Assembly (NCBI GenBank): GCA_035267815.1
Contig: DATFLK010000166.1
Location: 1-5,162 of the forward strand
Length of the DNA stretch: 5,162 bases
Direction of reading: 5' to 3'
Origin: DATFLK01 sp035267815
Lineage (GTDB): Bacteria > Pseudomonadota > Zetaproteobacteria > Mariprofundales > Mariprofundaceae
A model generated the notes under the pieces. That model did not search any database, was not told the origin of the DNA, and worked only from the letters and a program-made list of their open reading frames with translations. The number at the start of each line of letters is the position of its first letter. Position 1 is the stretch's first letter. This document shows, in pieces, positions 1-4,131 of the stretch. The position numbers were made by a program, and so were the translations under genes.

Positions 1-595
1 CCCCGGCATCGAGGTTGTCGGCCTGCTCAGCACACTGAATGCACGCTACGACCGCGTCGCCATGCATGCCACCCGGTCCGAACTGCTCCGCCGCCAGGCG
101 ACGGCCACCGGTCTGCCGCTGCACACCCTCGAGCTGCCCGACCCCTGTAGCAACGAACAGTACGCCGCGATCATGGGCGGATTCGTCGCCGGACTGCCGG
201 CCAAAGGCATCGACTGCATCGCCTTTGGCGACCTGTTCCTTGAGGACATTCGCAATTACCGCGAGAAACAGTTGGCCGGCACCGGCATCGAACCGACCTT
301 CCCTCTCTGGCAGATACCCACATCAGAACTGGCTATGATGATGCTCGACGGCGGACTGGAGACCTACATCAGCTGCGTCGATCTCGACAAACTCCCGGCG
401 GAGTTCGCTGGGCGGCGCTGGTCAAGCGAATTACTACAGGAGATTCCCGAAGGCATAGACCCCTGCGGCGAGAACGGAGAGATGCACACCATTGTGGTCG
501 ATGGCCCGATGTTCGAGACACGCATCGATGCAAAAATCGGCGAAATCGTAGAGCGGGACGGCTTTGCCTACGCCGACATCATTCCTATCAATTGA
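1..595 (+). CDS. DUF71/COG2102 adenine-nucleotide alpha hydrolase (Dph6-like ATP pyrophosphatase), 5' truncated
   Basis: The reading frame is open from base 2, so the start and the N-terminal PP-loop (SGGKDS-type) ATP site lie off the left edge; 197 codons are visible, ending in TGA at 593-595. The C-terminal half is typical of the diphthamide-synthase-like ATP pyrophosphatase family (Pfam Diphthami_syn_2): GLLSTLN near the visible start, MHATRSELLRRQ, the FGDLFLEDIRNYRE segment, FPLW, and the family signature DPCGENGEMHTIVVDGPMF near the C-terminus. In eukaryotes and archaea Dph6 amidates diphthine on EF2. Bacteria do not make diphthamide, and published comparative genomics linked many bacterial members to B12 salvage, so the true substrate here is unknown. 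It is probably cytoplasmic. The VOC gene starts 10 bases after its stop, suggesting cotranscription. Family assignment is firm; function is not. The ATG at 62 is an internal Met, not the start. Confidence 0.9.
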   Translation, partial: PGIEVVGLLSTLNARYDRVAMHATRSELLRRQATATGLPLHTLELPDPCSNEQYAAIMGGFVAGLPAKGIDCIAFGDLFLEDIRNYREKQLAGTGIEPTFPLWQIPTSELAMMMLDGGLETYISCVDLDKLPAEFAGRRWSSELLQEIPEGIDPCGENGEMHTIVVDGPMFETRIDAKIGEIVERDGFAYADIIPIN

Positions 596-601
596 GAAAG
601 G
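594..601 (+). promoter_or_regulatory. Shine-Dalgarno site of the VOC gene
   Basis: A GAAAGG purine run at 596-601 sits four bases before the ATG at 606 and overlaps the stop codon of the upstream gene. It favours Met 606 as the start over the in-frame ATG at 564, and suggests translation coupled to the preceding gene. Confidence 0.6.
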
Positions 602-605
602 TCAT

Positions 606-971
606 ATGCACGTCGAAGCAATCGACCATCTAGTTCTGACCGTCAGGGATATAGAGAAGACCTGTGCCTTCTATCTGAAGGTCTTGGCAATGAAGGTCAT
701 CGCCTTCGGAAAACAGAAAATCAATCTGCACCAGTACGGCAACGGGCTTTCTTCCAAGGCATGGACGACAACACCGGGATCCGCCGACCTCTGCCTACAT
801 CCCTCCTTGCCGATGCAGGAGATTATCGCGCGCCTCAAAGCATACGACATCGAGCCGCTCGAAGGTCCTGTCCAACGTACGGGCGCGAAGGGGCCGATTC
901 TTTCAGTCTACTTCCGAGACTCAGGGCACAACTTGGTCGAAGTTTCCAATCCTGTCGGCAAGAGCGGATAA
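606..971 (+). CDS. VOC family protein (glyoxalase/bleomycin-resistance fold, STM3117-like)
   Basis: A 121-residue protein of the vicinal oxygen chelate superfamily, closest by eye to the small STM3117-type 'VOC family virulence protein' group. Shown by IDHLVLTVRDIEKTCAFY at residues 6-23, KINLHQ at 38-43, PGSADLC at 57-63, the EGPVQRTGAKGPILSVYFRD block at 86-105 and NLVEVSN at 109-115. His8, His42 and Glu112 are the likely metal ligands by family analogy. Start 606 is chosen because homologues begin just before IDHLVLTV and a Shine-Dalgarno site fits; an ATG at 564 would add 14 residues encoded inside the upstream gene. Between the first helix and KINLH the protein seems about ten residues short of relatives as I remember them (usual pattern FG-x-GRKALxFGxQKINLH). 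The usual RDPDGN turn reads RDSGHN. The substrate is unknown. It probably forms an operon with the DUF71 gene. Confidence 0.9.
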   Translation: MHVEAIDHLVLTVRDIEKTCAFYLKVLAMKVIAFGKQKINLHQYGNGLSSKAWTTTPGSADLCLHPSLPMQEIIARLKAYDIEPLEGPVQRTGAKGPILSVYFRDSGHNLVEVSNPVGKSG

Positions 972-1000
972 GCCCGAAACAGGCCGTCTCCGGCTCAGGC
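972..1000 (-). terminator. Possible terminator hairpin at the convergent VOC/SulP junction
   Basis: Only 23 bases separate the two stop codons. On the minus-strand transcript, bases 1000-995 pair with 977-972 (six pairs, one of them G-U). Inside lies a GCCG/CGGC stem at 994-991 and 986-983 closed by a GAGA tetraloop, with a five-base bulge CUGUU. On the plus strand the G-U becomes a C-A mismatch and the loop becomes UCUC, so the fold suits the SulP transcript better. The downstream sequence UUAUCC is a poor U-tract, so termination is only a suggestion. Confidence 0.35.
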
Positions 1001-2512
1001 AAGCGCATCGTCGGCGACGTGGTAGTGGGGATCCTCCTTGATATTGACCTCGACGAGGTTACCGGCTTTCTTCAGGAGCTGTTTGCACTCCTGACTTAGG
1101 TGGCGAAGGTGAAGCTGTTTGCCAGCTTTGGTGTATTTGTCAGCCAGAGTGTCGATCGCCTCGATGGCCGAATGGTCGGCGACGCGGGAATGTGCGAAAT
1201 CGACGATGACGTCCTGCGGATCTCCCTCGACATCGAAGAGTTCAGCGAAGCGGTGTACCGAGGCGAAGAAGATCGGTCCGTGAATCACATAAACGCGGGT
1301 ATTGTCCCCCTGCTGGTGGGTTTCGGCATAGACGTGGCGCGCCTGTTTCCAGGCAAAGGTCAGGGCGGTGGCAATGACGCCGACCAGCACCGCAATCGCC
1401 AGATCGGTGAAGACGGTGACCACGGCGACGAGGATGCCAACGAAAGAGTCCTCACGCGGTATCTTGTTAAGCAGATTGAAACTTCCCCATTCGAAGGTCC
1501 CGATCACCACCATGAACATGATGCCGACGAGAGCGGCTACAGGAATCTGTTCAATCAAGGGCGAGGCGAAGAGAATGAAGCTAAGCAGAAAGAGCCCTGC
1601 GGCGATGCCGGAGAGGTTGCGCCGGCCGCCGGAAGAAATGTTGATCATGCTCTGCCCAATCATGGCACAACCGCCCATGCCCCCGAAGAAGCCGGAGACG
1701 AGGTTGGCCGAGCCCTGACCGATGCAGACGCGGTTACCCTGGCCGCGGGTATTGGTCATCTCGTCGATAACGCTCATGGTCAGCAGCGATTCGATCAGGC
1801 CGACGCCGGCAAGAATGAAGGCGTAGGGGACGATGATCTTCAGTGTCTCCAAATTAAACGGTATGGCCGGGATATGGAAAGGGGGAAAGCCGCCGCCGAT
1901 GTGTGCGATGTCGCCGACCGTGCGGGTATCCAGGCCGCCGAAGATAGCCAGCAGCGAGACAACAAGGATGGCGGCCAATCCCGCCGGCACTGCACGGGTA
2001 AACTTGGGTAGAAAGATCATGATCGCCATGGTCAGCGCGATCAGGCCAAGCATCAGATAGAGCTGAGGGCCTTCAATCCAGCTGCCGTCGGGGGCGTGGA
2101 ACTGTTCCAGCTGGGCCAGGAAGATAACGATCGCCAGTCCGTTAACGAAGCCCAGCAGCACCGGATGCGGCACCATGCGAATGAACTTGCCGAGTCTCAA
2201 TACCCCGGCACCGATCTGGATGATGCCGGTCAGCACCACCGTGGCGAAGAGGTATTCCACACCGTGTTGCGCCACCAGCGCCACCATCACCACGGCCATC
2301 GAACCGGTGGCGCCGGAGATCATGCCGGGACGGCCACCAACGAGCGAGGTAATCAGGCCCATCAGGAAGGCGGCGTAAAGGCCGACCAGCGGATTGACGC
2401 CGGCGACAAAGGCAAAGGCGACCGCCTCCGGCACCAAGGCCAGCGCCACCGTCAAACCGGAGAGAAACTCGTTCTTGATATTGGATGTGGTGTTGGCAAT
2501 CAGTTCGAACAT
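995..2512 (-). CDS. SulP (SLC26) family inorganic anion transporter with C-terminal STAS domain
   Basis: A complete 505-residue inner-membrane carrier. Residues about 15-390 hold many hydrophobic segments (UraA-like 14-helix fold by family) with SulP hallmarks: LALVPEAVAFA (24-34), GLYAAF (44-49), GATGSM (67-72), RLGKFIRMVP (106-115), GLIESLLT (238-245), GQGSANLVSGFFGGMGG (265-281) and SSGGRRNLSGI (293-303). A STAS domain follows at about 404-490, with VIVDFAHSRVADHSAIEAI at 435-453. Length and layout match full SulP proteins such as BicA. The substrate (sulfate, bicarbonate or another anion) cannot be read from sequence. Glu241 sits where I place the Na+-binding Asp of BicA, and Thr69 and Thr245 match its Thr positions; an acidic residue there is linked to proton coupling in SLC26Dg. 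The ATG at 2512 follows a GGAGGT site. The gene lies 255 bases downstream of the nuclease on the same strand, with its own likely promoter and a structured leader. Confidence 0.95.
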   Translation of the reverse strand: MFELIANTTSNIKNEFLSGLTVALALVPEAVAFAFVAGVNPLVGLYAAFLMGLITSLVGGRPGMISGATGSMAVVMVALVAQHGVEYLFATVVLTGIIQIGAGVLRLGKFIRMVPHPVLLGFVNGLAIVIFLAQLEQFHAPDGSWIEGPQLYLMLGLIALTMAIMIFLPKFTRAVPAGLAAILVVSLLAIFGGLDTRTVGDIAHIGGGFPPFHIPAIPFNLETLKIIVPYAFILAGVGLIESLLTMSVIDEMTNTRGQGNRVCIGQGSANLVSGFFGGMGGCAMIGQSMINISSGGRRNLSGIAAGLFLLSFILFASPLIEQIPVAALVGIMFMVVIGTFEWGSFNLLNKIPREDSFVGILVAVVTVFTDLAIAVLVGVIATALTFAWKQARHVYAETHQQGDNTRVYVIHGPIFFASVHRFAELFDVEGDPQDVIVDFAHSRVADHSAIEAIDTLADKYTKAGKQLHLRHLSQECKQLLKKAGNLVEVNIKEDPHYHVADDALA

Positions 2513-2515
2513 CTG

Positions 2516-2521
2516 ACCTCC
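2516..2521 (-). promoter_or_regulatory. Consensus Shine-Dalgarno site of the SulP gene
   Basis: On the minus strand GGAGGT lies three bases before the ATG at 2512-2510. It is an exact anti-16S match and fixes the start. A second purine-rich run, GGGGAGG, lies a little further upstream (about 2531-2537). Confidence 0.75.
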
Positions 2522-2580
2522 ATTTCAAACCTCCCCATCCCGGTTCGGTCACGATGCGACGCAGCGGGGCACCTTCCGAC

Positions 2581-2620
2581 ACAAAAAGAACCGATCCCTG
2601 ATTCCACGGTTGGAACAGGG
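2581..2620 (-). promoter_or_regulatory. Leader hairpin followed by a U-run upstream of the SulP gene (possible attenuator)
   Basis: In the minus-strand RNA, bases 2620-2611 pair with 2606-2602 and 2600-2596, forming a 10-bp stem with one bulged U (2601) and a four-base loop ACCG. Eight bases after the stem comes a run of five U (2587-2583) within UUCUUUUUGU. A different stem, AACCG (2611-2607) with CGGUU (2593-2589), would end one base before that U-run and cannot coexist with the full first hairpin. The element lies about 70 bases before the SulP ATG and downstream of the candidate promoter. The pairing is directly visible; a regulatory role is inferred. Confidence 0.45.
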
Positions 2621-2676
2621 CGACCAATTCATTCGGGAGTGTCTCCGGAAACCTGAGCGGAGTTGTGTGGGCGGCG

Positions 2677-2704
2677 ATTGTAACGGCCAACCTTCACTGT
2701 TCAA
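2677..2704 (-). promoter_or_regulatory. Candidate sigma-70 promoter of the SulP gene
   Basis: On the minus strand TTGAAC (2704-2699, four of six matches to TTGACA) is followed after 16 bases by TACAAT (2682-2677, five of six matches to TATAAT). Transcription would begin near 2670, giving a leader of about 155-160 bases before the SulP ATG. It lies just downstream of the nuclease terminator-like hairpin, as expected for an independent unit. The rest of the 255-base gap contains no convincing gene. Confidence 0.45.
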
Positions 2705-2720
2705 GCATCGATCAGCGTTG

Positions 2721-2760
2721 CAGGAGAAGACGTCGGACGCCGGAGTCACCGACGCCCGAC
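2721..2760 (-). terminator. Rho-independent-type terminator after the nuclease gene
   Basis: Seven bases after the nuclease stop, the minus-strand RNA folds into an uninterrupted 12-bp stem (2760-2749 with 2743-2732) with a five-base loop UGACU. Two of the pairs are G-U and would be mismatches (A-C and C-A) on the plus strand, so the stem is complete only in the nuclease transcript. It is followed by GUCUUCUCCU, a pyrimidine-rich but imperfect U-tract. AGGAG (2766-2762) can also pair with CUCCU (2726-2722) as an outer stem. Confidence 0.6.
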
Positions 2761-2767
2761 ACTCCTG

Positions 2768-3523
2768 TCAACGGATCCAGAAGGGATCGACCCGGGCCTC
2801 AATCAGGGATTCCACATCGTCATCCAGATTCGACAGGAAATCGAATCCCGTCTCCTTCTCCACCTTGTCCACGCTGGTGATAAAACGGGGCAGATCGGAC
2901 GACTTCTCCTTGCGATTGGGAATGATGAAGGCGATGGCATCGACACGCACGGGATCGAATACCACCTTGTAGAAGGCATCGGGCACAGCGACATGATCGG
3001 ATCCAATACTATCCGGATGCCGATTCTTGTAGATACTGCCCGTCACAATATAGAGTTCGCCGCGCGAATTGACCCAATCGCGCACCTTCTGCTCCAAGAA
3101 TTTCCATATTCCCTTATTCATCCCCTTCTTCTGGGGCGCCACATTGGTCAGCAGAAAGCTTTCGCTCATGGCCCGGGCGCTCCATCGCATGGAGGTGGCC
3201 GGCGTCATCTGGCCCCGTGTATAACCGCTATGGCTGTAGTCGGCCAGTTCGGCCTGCTGATCGGAAGCCAGATCCGGATCGGGACGAAAATCGTTTGTGC
3301 GGGGAATATTGCCGTGCATCTTCTCACGGGTCAGATGGTAGGCGACCCAGTCGGCCGTCTTGTGCGCTGTATTGTATGAGAGCACATACCCCTTCCGGCA
3401 GAGCAGAACACCGCCGTAGCTAGGTGCACCGTATTTGATTTGCGCACTGCAATCATCGAGCGGCGATGCTAGTGCAGCGGCCGGAAGAAGGAGCATGATT
3501 GAAAATATCATCACTTTCTTCAT
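2768..3523 (-). CDS. Secreted DNA/RNA non-specific endonuclease family protein with His-to-Gln at the catalytic position
   Basis: A 251-residue protein of the beta-beta-alpha metal (NUC, Serratia nuclease/EndoG) family. An N-terminal signal peptide (MKK, then a hydrophobic core ending PAAALA, cleavage likely after Ala19) points to export. Cys25 and Cys42 flank the mature N-terminus (LLCRKGYVLSYN at 40-51), followed by WVAYHLTRE (59-67). The catalytic motif, DRGH in the family, reads TRGQ at 102-105: His is replaced by Gln105 and Asp by Thr102, confirmed in the codons (ACA CGG GGC CAG). The rest is kept: LTNVAPQ (125-131), Asn136 in MNKGIW (metal ligand by family), Glu144 and Arg148 in LEQKVR, VTGSIY (160-165) and VPDAFYKVV (180-188). 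Start 3523 is chosen because GAGGAGGT lies just upstream and the signal peptide begins there; the in-frame ATG at 3565 would add 14 residues before it. The reading frame is intact, so this is not an obvious pseudogene. Activity is uncertain. Confidence 0.88.
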   Translation of the reverse strand: MKKVMIFSIMLLLPAAALASPLDDCSAQIKYGAPSYGGVLLCRKGYVLSYNTAHKTADWVAYHLTREKMHGNIPRTNDFRPDPDLASDQQAELADYSHSGYTRGQMTPATSMRWSARAMSESFLLTNVAPQKKGMNKGIWKFLEQKVRDWVNSRGELYIVTGSIYKNRHPDSIGSDHVAVPDAFYKVVFDPVRVDAIAFIIPNRKEKSSDLPRFITSVDKVEKETGFDFLSNLDDDVESLIEARVDPFWIR

Positions 3524-3527
3524 ACGA

Positions 3528-3535
3528 ACCTCCTC
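3528..3535 (-). promoter_or_regulatory. Strong Shine-Dalgarno site deciding the nuclease start
   Basis: GAGGAGGT on the minus strand ends four bases before the ATG at 3523-3521. The alternative ATG at 3565-3563 has no comparable site, so the shorter protein beginning with the signal peptide is preferred. Confidence 0.8.
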
Positions 3536-3591
3536 TAAAACGAGGATACGGGCAGAGAGATTCATGCTCCCGCCCTAACCTGCACCTAATT

Positions 3592-3602
3592 AGTATAGTA
3601 TA
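3592..3602 (-). promoter_or_regulatory. Possible -10 box of the nuclease gene (overlapping double TATACT)
   Basis: On the minus strand TATACT occurs twice, overlapping by one base (3602-3597 and 3597-3592). Each matches five of six bases of TATAAT. No good -35 hexamer lies 16-18 bases upstream; that position is occupied by the palindrome at 3608-3623. A promoter depending on an activator is possible but unproven. Confidence 0.3.
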
Positions 3603-3607
3603 TGAAT

Positions 3608-3623
3608 GCATCGTATGCGATGC
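3608..3623. repeat. Hyphenated palindrome 1 in the divergent nuclease/yjbQ region
   Basis: GCATCG-TATG-CGATGC: perfect 6-base inverted arms around a 4-base spacer. It lies where the -35 region of a nuclease promoter would be, so it is a candidate operator. It could equally be chance, since short palindromes are common. Confidence 0.4.
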
Positions 3624-3642
3624 GGGATGGGCCAAAGGCGTT

Positions 3643-3658
3643 GAACCGATACCGGTTC
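3643..3658. repeat. Hyphenated palindrome 2 in the divergent nuclease/yjbQ region
   Basis: GAACCG-ATAC-CGGTTC: perfect 6-base arms and a 4-base spacer, the same geometry as the palindrome 35 bases to its left but with unrelated arms. It overlaps TTGAAC (3641-3646), a weak -35-like hexamer for yjbQ, and is a candidate operator. Confidence 0.4.
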
Positions 3659-3676
3659 TGCCCTAATTTTCCTCTC

Positions 3677-4096
3677 ATGTGGATTCAGCGAACAGCACTG
3701 CTCAAGCCTAGGCCACGAGGCTTCCATCTCATCACTAGGGAACTGCTGGAGCAGCTACCCGAGCTCGCGGACTTCCGCATTGGTCTGGCGCACTTCTTCA
3801 TCCGTCACAGCAGCGCCAGCCTGACCATCAACGAAAACGCCGATCCGATCGTCCGTACCGATATGGAGGCCCATTTCAACCACTTCGTACCAGAGAGCCA
3901 GCCCTACTACCGCCACACTCTGGAAGGCCCCGACGACATGCCGGCCCATATCAAGGCAAGCACCCTGGGAAGCAGTATAAGCATCCCGATCGCCGACGGG
4001 GCGCTGATGCTCGGCACCTGGCAGGGGATCTATCTCGGCGAACACCGCAATCACGGTGGTAACCGTCAGGTAGTCATCACCCTGAACGGTGAATAG
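3677..4096 (+). CDS. yjbQ: YjbQ family protein (UPF0047, secondary thiamine-phosphate synthase family)
   Basis: A 139-residue protein collinear with E. coli YjbQ. Hallmarks: MWIQRT start, RGFHLIT (14-20), RHSSASLTINENADP (43-57), RTDME (60-64), EGPDDMPAHIKASTLG (83-98), GTWQGIYLGEHR (113-124) and a C-terminal ITLNGE. Residues 100-118 fit the UPF0047 signature: Ser100, hydrophobic 103 and 105, Gly108, then GTWQ and a hydrophobic residue. Conserved His residues including His44, His80 and His91 are candidate metal or active-site residues. The family was given a weak thiamine-phosphate synthase activity; its normal role is unresolved. Start 3677 is chosen by alignment. The frame is open back to an ATG at 3602, but those 25 residues look unlike the family. 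No Shine-Dalgarno precedes 3677 (upstream bases are TTTTCCTCTC), which is unusual among the genes here. It is transcribed divergently from the nuclease. Confidence 0.95.
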   Translation: MWIQRTALLKPRPRGFHLITRELLEQLPELADFRIGLAHFFIRHSSASLTINENADPIVRTDMEAHFNHFVPESQPYYRHTLEGPDDMPAHIKASTLGSSISIPIADGALMLGTWQGIYLGEHRNHGGNRQVVITLNGE

Positions 4097-4108
4097 AGAT
4101 CGAATGAG

Positions 4109-4131
4109 CGTTTTTCAGGCGCCCTGAAACG
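4109..4131. terminator. Possible bidirectional terminator stem at the convergent yjbQ/EAL junction
   Basis: CGTTT (4109-4113) pairs with AAACG (4127-4131), and CAGG (4116-4119) pairs with CCTG (4123-4126), leaving a TT bulge and a three-base loop. The stem begins 13 bases after the yjbQ stop and covers the last codons and stop of the EAL gene. A U-tract is lacking downstream on both strands, so a terminator role is only plausible. Confidence 0.35.

Noticed and set aside
564..605. Upstream ATG start for the VOC gene
   Set aside because: It would add 14 residues encoded within the DUF71 gene, without homology support, while ATG 606 has a Shine-Dalgarno site and fits the family N-terminus.
1100..2011. 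303-codon open frame on the plus strand
   Set aside because: It lies wholly antisense to the SulP gene and its translation is polar, low-complexity and unlike any family; it is a by-product of GC-rich codon use.
2549..2632. Possible 27-residue leader peptide before the SulP gene
   Set aside because: An ATG at 2632 opens a short frame across the leader hairpin, but its only upstream purine run, GGAG, is about ten bases away and weak. The peptide has no run of regulatory codons.
2142..2690. 182-codon minus-strand open frame spanning the SulP leader and the SulP start
   Set aside because: It begins at TTG inside the candidate promoter region, has no ribosome site, and most of it is the shifted frame of the SulP gene. 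The 59 codons in the gap resemble no family I know.
3524..3565. Upstream ATG start for the nuclease
   Set aside because: It would put 14 residues in front of a well-formed signal peptide, and its ribosome site is far poorer than GAGGAGGT before 3523.
3602..3676. Upstream ATG start for yjbQ
   Set aside because: The extra 25 residues do not resemble the family, which begins at MW-x-Q, and the extension would be encoded across both palindromes.
3755..4054. 99-codon minus-strand frame opposite yjbQ
   Set aside because: Fully antisense to a well-conserved gene and without recognisable features.
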